64,000 nucleotides of DNA, from NCBI RefSeq assembly GCF_963676685.1, contig NC_092349.1:85510604-85574603 (forward strand), given 5' to 3'. Of the stretch, positions 25,154 to 35,834 are shown piece by piece (within the stretch, counting starts at the first letter, position 1; each line of letters starts with the position of its first letter). The notes under the pieces were generated by a model. It made no database searches and was not told the DNA's origin. It saw nothing but the letters and a program-made list of their open reading frames with translations. Position numbers and translations under genes: made by a program. This DNA is from Mytilus edulis. Lineage: Eukaryota; Mollusca; Bivalvia; Mytilida; Mytilidae.

Positions 25154-26555
25154 GATTCTAATAGGACAAATACGATCATTAAAAAACTGAAGCGATGATG
25201 GGTATACCGTGTGTGTGGCTGTTCTATTTTACCCACTGTTCGGTAAATGTAAAACAAATCTAATAAACCTGCATGAATGATTTCTTAAATAACCGCTAGA
25301 AAAAAATGTGATTACTTTTTTTACTTCTCAGTAAACCCAACATTTGCAATTTTAGATTTGCATTTTTTATCGTAAGCTACCGTCAAATTCACTGTTGACA
25401 TGTTGTAACCAAGGAGCCGCCATGTTGACTTGCTGAAATCAGTAAATGTGCGAATATTGCAATAGAACAGAAAACAAGCAACACCTACCTCAATACTTTA
25501 TTTTAATGCAATTGTATCCGAGTTTAGAAGGTAAACGCAATCGAAAAACCTTCAGCTTTGACGTTTTCATTCGTATGACGTCATGTTATGAAATGACGTT
25601 AATGCGCAAAAATCACTACTGGAATTTCGCGGAATTTTAATTTGTTTTGTTTTTGTCCATTTTTCCGTTCTCTAATGTGTAAATTCTTTTTGTTATGCAT
25701 CATAATCAGAATAAATGCTCTGTAGGGTTTTATTCAATTGTAATTGTTAACACAGCGAAATCCACAACCGTTTACACATAGGTTACGATACATGTGGATT
25801 TACGTGGGAGGCATATTTAAACAGCCATTTGTGTACATCTTGGAGTCTGCGCTAAGTATAGATATATCGAGAATTTTATCACGGTGTTGTTTACAAAGCG
25901 AAAGAAGCACGTCATATTAGAATATTTAGTTTATATCCATTTGGTTTAGTCTGATGCACAGGTGTTTGGACGGTCTTGATCGAACCTGGTGAAGTTATTT
26001 TTAAAACATGTGTACTGTTAAAACACTTTCGTATCGTATGCTGATTTAGTCATATTGACAAGACCAATCATTTTACTCATATGACATATCAACAAATAAT
26101 TATTCTTCTCAATGATACAGCAATAAATCAAGTTGTTTTGTTGTTATGAGCAAGTGAATCGGTAAGAGTTTTATTTTAACTATAATTGTAATAATCATTA
26201 AGGAAATTTTTGATTGTTTTTTGTTTTGTTTTTAGCAATATTAAATTGTAGTTTTTTTACCAGCCTTATATAGAATTATGTAATTGTACTCTTATAGCAT
26301 GTACATGTAATAATTAGTAGATTGAAAATCCACAAATATCATTATTGATAAGATAACGTTTTGTATACTTATTTCTGCATTACTTGTAGCATTTATTGTA
26401 ATAATTCAATTATTATATATCATTATTCAATATTCATAATATAATATGATTAGTCAATTGATGTAAACAATTTGTTTTAATCATTCAAGAAGAAAATAAA
26501 AGAAAAGCATGTAATGCCACACAAATATGGTGGTTCTTTGGGAGGTTTAGGTTTA
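25154..26555. other. Intergenic, nothing recognised
   Basis: AT-rich DNA. A 64-codon open frame at 25,446 has no domain and no splice context. No gene, RNA or repeat border that I can support. Confidence 0.4.
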
Positions 26556-26559
26556 AGGA

Positions 26560-27060
26560 AAGTGTGTGCTCTTTTGACACTTTGCGTGTGTGTCTCTGTC
26601 CTATATGTTCTCCCATTTTTTTGTATTATAGTCCTGTCATGTAATTTTGTATATTTAACATTGCTATAAACGCGGGAGGTTTGGCATGCCAGAACACCAG
26701 GTTCAATCCACCATTTGTGTTCTATACGAAGTTAGGAAAATGGTCATTGTTATATTATAGTTCGTTTCTGTGTGTGTTACATTTTAATATTGTGTTTCTG
26801 TTGTGTCGTAGTTCTTCTATTATTTGATGCGTTTCCCTCAGTTGTAGTTTGTAACCCGCATTTGTTATTTTATCTATTTATGAATTTCGAACAGCAGTTT
26901 ACTACTGTTATCTTTATTTGGCAAAATTTAGTGTTTGAAGACTGTTATTCTTTCTGTGATTTTTTTACTAAATGCTTTTCTATGGTTTTCAACCTTTGAA
27001 TATTGATAGTCCTTTTCAAATCTACCGCCTCTTTTCTTCAAGAATAAACAAGAAAGGAAA
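26560..27060 (+). repeat. R1 interspersed repeat
   Basis: Contains 'gcgggaggtttggcatgcc', 'ccaggttcaatccacc', 'gttatattatagttcgtttc', 'gatgcgtttccctcagttgt' and 'cagcagtttactactgtta', the same order as at 49,560-50,100. It is reversed at 34,430-34,740 and 46,690-46,900. Confidence 0.75.
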
Positions 27061-27829
27061 ATCAACAAATAATCACCATGATATGGGTACATTTTGATTT
27101 TGACACAGCATTTCGAGGCGTTAATGACTCTAAATTTTAAATATACGAGCCGGTTACTTGTACATGACTTATGTTATTACATTATAAATTAATAATTATC
27201 ACCGACAGAATAACCGAATCATATGATTTTGCTGGAATGAATGGTAGCAGAGGATGTTTTATGACAGAAGTAAGACGGTCAATAGCTTTAATAATATAGT
27301 GTTAATAACCTCCATATTCTAACAAATTTAAATTATCTTTCATAAAATATTACTATTCTCACATAAAATTAGCCAGTGTCAATGAACGTTCATCTTTAGA
27401 GTTCTAGACTTCTGCCTAAAGTCAGTGACATGATATACAATGAATTATGCAATGCATGACAACAAGATTTGAACCTGAACTTTATTATGGGTATACAATA
27501 AAACAATGCACCGGCAATGATATCAACTAAGAAGTAATATGAAATTTTAAAGAAATTTGTTCTTTTAAATAGTCCTGGAATTTAATTGTTTTGCACATAA
27601 AGATTCCATCACTACAACAAGTGTGTTACGATATTTCTCTACTCGAAGCAGCTAAATTTTTGTATTTATAGCGGGAGGCTTGCTGAGTTTTAGTGGTGGA
27701 ATCTGTTTCTCTTATGAGTTTTGCTATCCTTTTCAAAGATTTGTAGGAAGATGTGTTCTTTATAGGTGACGTCACAATAGGAAATTCAGAAGAAATCAAG
27801 AAAATTTAACGTCACAATTGAATTCGACC
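27061..27829. other. Intergenic, nothing recognised
   Basis: AT-rich; no open frame or repeat border of note. Confidence 0.4.
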
Positions 27830-28195
27830 AATGATGAGGCTATTTTCAACCACTGGGTCGATGCCACTGCTGGTGGAGATTTATTTCCCCGAGGGTATCA
27901 CCAGCCTAGTAGTCAGCACTTCTGTGTTGACATGAGTTATAATTGATTTGTTCATAATTATAAATTAACTGTTAACAAAACTTTGAATTTTCGAAAAACA
28001 AACTCAGGCTTTTCTACCTCAGGAAAAGATAACCTTTTAGGAATTTTTGGTCCTCAGTGCTCTTCAACTTCGTACTCTATTTGGCCTTTTAATCATTTTT
28101 TTATTCGAGCGCCACTGATGAGTCTTATGTAGACGAAACGCGCGTCTGGCAAAATTTTAATCCTGGGATCTATGATAAGTTTATTTGCTGAGTAA
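27830..28195 (-). repeat. R4 interspersed repeat, near full-length copy
   Basis: Reverse orientation. It runs from 'accactgggtcgatgcc' through 'ctgctggtggagatttattt' to 'gtagacgaaacgcgcgtctg' and 'tatgataagtttattt'. It matches 60,681-61,045 over its whole length, which defines a family of about 360 bp. No coding capacity. Confidence 0.8.
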
Positions 28196-28955
28196 AGATA
28201 TTTAACTAGTGATGAGAATTATGAGAAATGTGAAAACATCACAAAAATAAGGGAAATTAAAATATAAAAATAGAAGATCAACAAAACCAAATATAACATC
28301 AAAATATAAACAAGAAACATAACCCTTGTAAATTGTGTATCTGGAAGATAACTTTTATAGAAAGAAAATTTGATCCACTCTTTGTATCATCATGCTATTA
28401 CACCGACGAAGAGATACCCTTGATTACTTACAGTAAAATAAATCCCACAGAACATGAGTGTGGATAAGTGTTCTTAGACTTATCTAAGGTGTAAACAGTG
28501 TTAACCATACGAAACGTTCAACCTCCTAAAAAGGAAGACCGAAACTCCTTTACCAATGCACTACAATAAAACAATCGGTAAAACTGAGACGATACACACT
28601 TTTTTCTACATCATTGTTCTATATGACTGATTTAGAATTTAACTTTTCTTTCAAATCTAATATTCTAAAACTTAAAAATAATTATGTTATCGCTCTTGAA
28701 ATGAAAAATCATATTTTTCCAAGAATAATATTAAGCGGTCATTAATTACAACATGCAACGCATTAAAAAAAATACATAACACAGTTTTCCGTGACGAGGA
28801 TATTACAGTAAACAACTAATTAATGTTTGTTATGACAATAATAGTTTATTTACTAATAACCATTGTAATGCTGTTATTAAACAAGTTTTTATTTTGACAA
28901 TTATACACTGGTTGTAAACCGTGAAACATGAACTTTGCCAAAAGCTAGTATAAAT
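28196..28955. other. Intergenic, nothing recognised
   Basis: AT-rich DNA without an ORF, RNA gene or repeat that I can place. Confidence 0.4.
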
Positions 28956-28959
28956 AACT

Positions 28960-29425
28960 AAGATATTAAAATAGTCCAATGCCCTTTCAAGACGTCATAA
29001 TTATATGGACTTAGGCAATGCGTTATATGATGAAAGTGATATATAGACGTTTTTATAAATTGTTAATGAAAAACTCCAACTGATATCAACAGTGCTTATC
29101 TCAACCAAAGGATTAAAAGAGGGACGAAAGATACCAAAGGGACAGTCTAACTCATAAATCTTAAACAAACTGACAACGCCATGGCTAAAAAGGAAAAAGA
29201 CAAACAGAAAAACAATAGTACACACGACACAACACGATTAATGTAGTCAGTGAATTAAAAAGAACTTCATTTGTCATTTCGGGGCCTTTTATATCTGACT
29301 ATGCGATATGGGCTTTGCTCATTGTTGAAGGCTTTATGGTGACATATAATTGTTAAGTTCTGTCTCCTTTGGTCTATTGTGGAGAGTTGTCTCATTGTCA
29401 ATCATACCACATCTTCTTTTTTTAT
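28960..29425 (-). repeat. R2 and R3 interspersed repeats, adjacent
   Basis: 28,960-29,240 is R2 in reverse ('gagggacgaaagataccaaa', 'ctgacaacgccatggctaaa'). 29,255-29,425 is R3 in reverse ('tcatttcggggccttttata', 'gtggagagttgtctcattg'). Confidence 0.7.
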
Positions 29426-29477
29426 ATTCAAAATAAGACAAATTATATCTGCATCGTTCATCTGGTAGCTCCTAATA

Positions 29478-31130
29478 ACTAGAGGCTCTAAAGAGCCTGT
29501 GTCGCTCACCTTGGTCTATGTGAATATTAAACAAAGGAAGCAGATTGAAAATTGACTACAAAGGTCAATTACTCCTACAAGGGTCAATTGACCATTTCGT
29601 TCATGTTGACTTATTTGTAGATCTTACTTTGCTGAACATTATTGCTGTTTACAGTTTCCCTATATCTATAATAATATTCAATATAATAACCAAAAACAGC
29701 AAAATTTCCTTAAAATTACCAATTCAGGGGCCGCAACCCAAAAACAGGTTGTCCAATTCATCTGAAAATTTCAGGGCAGATAGATCTTGACCTGATTAAC
29801 AATTTTACTTCATGTCAGATTTTCTCTAAATTATTTGGTTTTTGAGTTATAAGCCAAAAAATGCATTTTACCCCTATGTTCTATTTTTAGCCGTGGCGGC
29901 CATCTTGGTTTGATGGCCAGGTCACCAGACACATTTTTTAAACAAGAAACCCCAAAGATGATTGTGGCCAAGTTTGGATCAATTTGTCACAGCAGTTTCA
30001 GAGAAGAAGATTATAGTAAAAGATATATAAAATTTACGAAAAATGGTTAAAAATTAACTTTAAAGGGCAATAACTCCTAAAGAGGTCAACTGACCATTTT
30101 GGTCATGTTGACTTATTTGTAAATCTGACCTTGCTGAACATTATTGCTGTTTACAGTTTACCTATATCTATAATAATATTCAATATAATAACCAAAAACA
30201 GCAAAATTTCCTTAAAATTACCAATTCAGGGGCCGCAACCCAAAAACAGGTTGTCCAATTCATCTGAAAATTTCAGGGCAGATAGATCTTCACCTGATTA
30301 ACAATTTTACCCACGTCAGATTTGCTCTAAATGCTTTGGTTTTTGAGTTATAAGCCAAAAACTGCATTTTACCCCTATGTTCTATTTATAGCCATGGCGG
30401 TCATCTTGGTTAGTTGGCGGGGTCACCGGACACAATTTTTAAACTAGATACCCCAATGATGATTGTGGCCAAGTTTCAAATAATTTGGCCCAGCAGTTTC
30501 AGAGGAGAAGATTTTTCTAAAAGATTACTAAGATTTACGAAAAATGGTTAAAAATTGACTATAAAGGGCAATAACTCCTAAAGTGGTCAACTGATCATTT
30601 TGGTCATGTTGACTTATTTGTAGATCTTACTTTGCTGAACATTATTGCTTTTACAGTTTATCTCTATCTAAAATAATATTCAAGATAATAACCAAAAACA
30701 ACAAAATTTCCTTAAAATTACCAATTCAGGGGCAGCAACCTAACAACGGAATGTCAGATTCATCTGAAAATTTCAGGGCAGATAGATCTTAACCTGATTA
30801 ACAATATTACCCCTGTCAGATTTGCCCTAAATGCTTTGGTTTTTGAGTTATAAGCCAAAAACTGCATTTTACCACTATGTTCTATTTATAGCCATGGCGG
30901 CCATCTTGGTTAGTTGGCGGGGTCACCGGACACAATTTTTAAACTAGATACCCCAATGATGATTGTGGCCAAGTTTGGTTTAATTTGGCCTAGTAGTTTC
31001 AGAGGAGAAGATTTTTGTAAAAGTTAACGCCGGACGACGACGACGGACGACGACGACGGACGACGACGACGGACGCCGGACGCCAAGTGATGAGAAAAGC
31101 TCACTTGGCCCTTCGGGCCAGGTGAGCTAA
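29478..31130 (+). repeat. R5 interspersed repeat with three ~501-bp tandem units
   Basis: Begins 'actagaggctctaaagagcc' and ends 'cttcgggccaggtgagctaa'. Unit starts, marked by 'att.ac....aaagg', are at 29,551, 30,053 and 30,554, a spacing of 502 and 501 bp. Each unit runs through 'caaaaacagcaaaatttcc', 'catctgaaaatttcagggc' and 'gccatggcgg.catcttggt'. The last unit passes into a gacgacgg tract (31,030-31,078). The weakly inverted ends suggest a non-autonomous DNA element, but I cannot classify it. Confidence 0.85.
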
Positions 31131-31192
31131 AAAGGTGATGATGGAAAGAAATCGTACATTAGATCTATATACAGTTAGAATATTACCTTTGG

Positions 31193-31440
31193 TTTTTTTT
31201 TTTTTAAATTTTTTTTTTTTTTTTTTTTTATTTGGTTATCTTTTTATGTATGCAGTATCATAAAATATCCATGGAAATAAACTCATCGTAGATACCAGGA
31301 TTAAATTTTGTATTTACGCCAGACGCGCGTTTCGTCTACAAAAAAAAAACTAATCAGTGACGCTCGAATCCAAAAAGTCTAAAAAGGCCAAATAAAGTAC
31401 GAAGTTGTTCAAAAAAATTGAATTAAAAATAAATCGCCAC
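31193..31440 (+). repeat. Poly-T tract and truncated R4 repeat
   Basis: 31,193-31,230 is nearly all T. 31,268-31,440 is the first half of R4 ('aaactcatcgtagataccag', 'cagacgcgcgtttcgtctac'). Confidence 0.75.
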
Positions 31441-31809
31441 TTAAAATAATATCTTTATGAATTTCGTTGTTCCGAAGGAACACAAAAAGAAAAAAATCAT
31501 AGAAAGAAATCTTTGCCAGAGAATTTAATTTCTTATTCCATGGACGGGGTTATTTTGAAATAGTATGTTCTAAATTATATGCCTTTTCTAAAGAAATGAC
31601 ACAGTGTTGGTGATACCTTCATGGTTGTATATATTTCGTATGTTATCATTTGCTTTAACAGGAGTATTTTAACCCTCCTAACTAAAAGGCCGTTTTATAC
31701 CATATCTAAATAACCATTGTGCAGTTTGAATATTAACAGTTTACAAGTTAACAGGAATTAAATAAGGCATATTTATAATAATAACATATCGAAAGTATTT
31801 ATAGGGGGA

Positions 31810-32005
31810 TGTTAATGTTATTTGATCTCTAACATATAGTGTGCCCATAGACTATTTCACTAATGTCATTCGATCTATAGCGTATATTGTGCAATTGACT
31901 ATTTTGTTTATGTCATTCTATCTTTTACTTATATTGTGCCCATAGACTATTTTGCTAATGTCATTCTATCCATTACATATATTGTGCCCATAGACTCTCA
32001 TTTAA
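31810..32005 (+). repeat. 48-bp tandem array upstream of the NHGTN gene
   Basis: The word 'tgtgc.c.ata/tgac' recurs at 31,840, 31,888, 31,935 and 31,983, a spacing of 48, 47 and 48 bp. Each unit continues 'tattt...taatgtcattc.atc'. About 3.7 units. The array ends some 30 bp before the splice-like 'tttttcag' that precedes the start codon. Confidence 0.85.
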
Positions 32006-32046
32006 TTTGTCTTTGCACGTGTGGTTTTCTTTTTCAGGTGTTAACT

Positions 32047-33636
32047 ATGTTTCTTGTGATAATTGTTCTGGTGAACTGCTTATTATCTCTAAAGGAGATA
32101 GCAGCAATGGATTGTCAGTGCACGTGTACCTCTCCTGATCATCCAAACGAAAAATTTACTGGTACTATAAGTAAGGATATTTTTACTTTCAATGCTATGC
32201 AAATGGATAAAGAGATCGAGCCACGTCCAAGTGAAATGATTAATACTAGACCTGACGTAAAGAGTCGAAGTGAGATGACTAAAACGAAAACTGAAAAAAA
32301 ATCAAATGCCATACTTAGAGACACAACAAAGCAACAAGTAGCAAACAAAGAAAAGAACAAACTTTACAGCGTATGGGATACAATAGGTATACAACACAAA
32401 AAGAAGACCAACTCAAAGAAATTGGATAACTCTGTAACTAATAAAAAGGATAATAACAATGTTTGGCAAGGTTTGAAGAGAGTTACGAAAAAGAATAAAA
32501 GTTTAGATTCAAACATGAACGTATGGGGGCTTATCAAAGGTGTAGAGAAGAGGCACATTAATGCAAACAATTCCCCACAAGTTATGAATCAATTGGATCA
32601 TACAATTATAAGCAACGAATTTAACAGCATCTCTCAACCAATCGGAAATACCAATCATAGAAATAGTTATAATTGGATGCAGCAGAACAACAGAAACAAC
32701 CATCAAGTCCACATGGTTCCAAACCTCTGGGATCATAGCAACAATAATCATGTGAATACCATGAACAATAATCATGATAGCAATATGCGTCATGGTTCAA
32801 ACATAAATCACGGAACAAACGTAAATCACGGAACAAATTCTGGGCATGGAACAAACATAAATCACGGAACAAATGTAAATCACGGAACAAACGTAAATCA
32901 TGGAACAAACAGAAATCACAGAACAAACGTAAATTACGAAACAAATGCTGATCATGGAACAAATGTAAATCACGATACAAACATTGGTCACGGAACAAAT
33001 ATAAATTACGGAACACATATTGGTCATGATTTCAATAATTATCATGGCACTAACATAAATCATGGAAACAACAATTATCCTGGCACTAGCAATAATCATG
33101 ATCGCAATCACATAAACCATGGAAATTCATGGACAAGTCAGAATAAAAATGACCACGGGCACAATAATGAACATTGGGTTCAAGAAAATAACATTAACAC
33201 TGCAAGATATGATCATCATCAAAAACAACAAAGCAAAAACCGTACAACCAAAAATAATTGGAGTGCCCAGACTCATAATCATTATGCAAGAGTGCATCAA
33301 ACCAATCAGGGCCATGCTAATAGCCATAACTTCCATGCTCACAAAAATCATCAATGGGGTAAAGAAAACAACAAGGAATTGATTTCTATAAATTCATTGG
33401 GAAAGCCAGAAAAAAGTAGCAAAACGCAATCTATGCTAGGAACAAAACCTCAAAGTGTTTCCAATTTTCCGGCTTGGATACCATGGCAACCAGTTCAAAC
33501 AAACAATAATGATCACCATAGCCAAACAGTTCATGTAAATGGTTACGATCTTGGACACACACAGTGGTCCACGACAACAATTGATTCACTCAATAACACT
33601 GACATCGAACCAATAGAGCGTGAATTAGTGCACTAA
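32047..33636 (+). CDS. Secreted Asn/His/Gly-rich repeat protein (529 aa), unknown family
   Basis: ATG at 32047 is chosen because MFLVIIVLVNCLLSLKEIAA (1-20) is a signal peptide and a 3' splice-like 'ctttttcag' ends at about 32,037; the open frame itself extends further upstream through the 48-bp array. Residues 23-37 hold a small Cys cluster (CQCTC then PDHPNEKF), faintly like the start of TIMP-type domains, but no such domain follows. Residues 50-170 are Lys-rich with three similar boxes: SVWDTI (W110), NVWQGL (W140) and NVWGLI (W160), each followed by basic residues. Residues about 249-345 are an array of the hexapeptide HGTNxN. The rest is rich in N, H, Q and W. There are no transmembrane segments after the signal. 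Metal-binding or extracellular-matrix (byssus or shell) use is an inference from composition only. Upstream exons, if any, were not found. Confidence 0.75.
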   Translation: MFLVIIVLVNCLLSLKEIAAMDCQCTCTSPDHPNEKFTGTISKDIFTFNAMQMDKEIEPRPSEMINTRPDVKSRSEMTKTKTEKKSNAILRDTTKQQVANKEKNKLYSVWDTIGIQHKKKTNSKKLDNSVTNKKDNNNVWQGLKRVTKKNKSLDSNMNVWGLIKGVEKRHINANNSPQVMNQLDHTIISNEFNSISQPIGNTNHRNSYNWMQQNNRNNHQVHMVPNLWDHSNNNHVNTMNNNHDSNMRHGSNINHGTNVNHGTNSGHGTNINHGTNVNHGTNVNHGTNRNHRTNVNYETNADHGTNVNHDTNIGHGTNINYGTHIGHDFNNYHGTNINHGNNNYPGTSNNHDRNHINHGNSWTSQNKNDHGHNNEHWVQENNINTARYDHHQKQQSKNRTTKNNWSAQTHNHYARVHQTNQGHANSHNFHAHKNHQWGKENNKELISINSLGKPEKSSKTQSMLGTKPQSVSNFPAWIPWQPVQTNNNDHHSQTVHVNGYDLGHTQWSTTTIDSLNNTDIEPIERELVH

Positions 33637-34425
33637 TCTAATTTCAGATTATAAATATATTTGTCTTTCAGGGGGAAAATTCTATGATAAAATTTGATAC
33701 TTTAGACACTACATTTTTTTTCTATGCTGCAAATTCTTGTGTATATTATATATATATGTTTGCGATACTATTTTGTTGATATAGACCTGTAAAGAACAGT
33801 TTTGAATATTTCTTAATGAGATCATCAATTAAAAATAACACTTCCAAAAATGTACACAATTGTAATACCTACATAAATTCCTCCGAGAAGACTGCATTTG
33901 AACAACAAATCAATTGCTGAAATATATATGTATAGTTTATTATTGAAATTCATGTTAAAAAGTCGAATTTTCTGGATTAATTTTGTTCCAAAGAATCGAT
34001 CAAAGTCAAAGGTATCAAAACATAAATAGTATATACAACGAAATATGAAAACTACACTTTTTAATTGCATAATATATCATAAATGATATGGTTACAGATT
34101 TACAGTTTACCTTTAAAAACTGCATATTCACCAACTGGAACTCCTTGTAAACACCAAACAACCGTCTATCAAAGAAATCATTATAGGTAATTCAAACTTT
34201 GAAAAACCGTATCAATTAAGATATATACATTCTATATTCACGCGATTCCGGAATGTTGCATCATAGAAATGTTAGTTTACAATAGGTAATCTGAAATCTT
34301 CTCTTGTGTCGTAGGTTTTTAATAGGTCGTGAACTATGCCATATCATGCAAGCATATAAGTTTTGCTTCCTGTGCTAATGATACCATCAGAGAGTAAACA
34401 TCAACCAGCAATTGACATTGAGTCA
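33637..34425. other. 3' flank of the NHGTN gene, no gene seen
   Basis: AT-rich, with a short 'tatatatata' run at about 33,745. No clear AATAAA close to the stop. Confidence 0.4.
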
Positions 34426-34429
34426 GTGG

Positions 34430-34740
34430 GAATAAGCTCTCATTGAAGATTCCGGCTTTAAATATGTCGTATATAAAGGCAGCAGTAGTATACCGCTGTT
34501 CAAATTTATAAATCGATAGAGAAAAAACAAATCCGGGTTAAAAACTAAAGCTGAGGGAAACGTATCAAATATAAGAGAACTACGACACAAAAGAGACACA
34601 ACAGCGAAATTTAATACACACAGAAACGAACTGAAATGTAACATTGGCCATTTTCCTGACTTGGTACAGGGCATTTTATGAAAAAATGGTGGGTTGACCT
34701 TGTTTTGTGGCAAGCCAAACTTCCCGCTTTAATGGCAGTC
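34430..34740 (-). repeat. R1 interspersed repeat, reverse copy
   Basis: Reverse complement of the R1 order: 'agtagtataccgctgttcaa', 'gggaaacgtatcaaatataa', 'ccattttcctgacttggtac', 'tggtgggttgacct'. Confidence 0.75.
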
Positions 34741-34865
34741 TGAATTATAACATTAAAATGACAACATTACACGACAGGGTTACAATAAATAAACAGATAA
34801 ATGGGAGAAAATATAGGACAGAGAAACAAACGAATAATAGCCATCAAAAGGTAACAGGTTAAAAA

Positions 34866-35080
34866 ATATTTGTATACGCCAGATGCGCGCTACGTCCACA
34901 CAAAACTATGCTCAGATGTAAAAAGTTTGAAAGTCATAACAACTACAAAGTTGAAGATCGCCGAAGACCAAAAGTTCCAAAACGTTGTGAGGCCAGGTCT
35001 ATGCGCCTAGGACAAAAACATCATTGTTATCAAGAATAATACATAGTTTTCCAAACAATAAATTTTATAAAATGACTATA
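34866..35080 (+). repeat. R4 repeat fragment
   Basis: Diverged R4: 'tatacgccagatgcgcgcta', 'caaagttgaagatc.ccgaag', then 'ataaattttataaaatgac'. Confidence 0.6.
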
Positions 35081-35834
35081 TAATAGATATACATGATTAA
35101 ACTGAATTGGTGACTAGCTATAGAATAAAATCGAATGCATTACAAAATCACAGCCCTGTAAGCCATAGTCAATGCAACGCCCAAAGTGACGTCACATTTA
35201 AATTTCTAAATCGTGTTCCGAAAATTAAGAAAGAATACACCAGGTACAATTTTGTCTTCACAAGACTTTCCAGGCTTACCAAACTGCATCGGGGAGAAGT
35301 TACAAAAAAGGCAATGGAGTTTACGGAAATATTTCAAATTAGCTATTGCTACATTACATTTTCGGTTGACAATAAAAATATGATATTAACATGAAAATCA
35401 AACACAAGTGACACCGATTTCGCAGATATCCTAAAGTGATAATGTAAATAATACGAGCAATAACTTTAGCGCAAAGTTTTCACTTTTATTTAATAGAAGC
35501 AGGATCGGATAGTTCAGCTTGAAATATAAAAGGTCCAAATTAAATGAAAGTAAAGCAAACACATCAGATTGACATTGCCTTTTTGTCCATTTTTTTCAAG
35601 ATTAATATAGTGATAAAAAGAAATGATTAAAATTAATAAACATCTCCTCGTTTCCCTCATTTCATTATGTCAATGAATATCAAGGTTATTTTCTATTAAT
35701 TTTAACTGTTAATAAGTGTTACACAATATATACTTACATTGATTTTTTTCGTGTTATGAAGTATAATTTTCACCTAATGGTGGCACCCGTATATAATAGG
35801 ATTTAGAACTGAAGAGATGTCAGAATGATACACG

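Noticed and set aside
31021-31080. gacgacgg tract considered as a CRISPR-like or minisatellite array
   Set aside because: It is a short degenerate end tract of R5, also present at 20,950-20,990; no spacers.
32110-32160. TIMP domain at the N-terminus of the NHGTN protein
   Set aside because: Only the CxC start and a His-Pro are similar; the further Cys pattern of TIMPs is absent, so I do not name it TIMP.
32621-33120. Long minus-strand frames opposite the NHGTN gene
   Set aside because: They are antisense shadows of the 18-bp repeat; the periodic Cys/Leu pattern is produced by the array.
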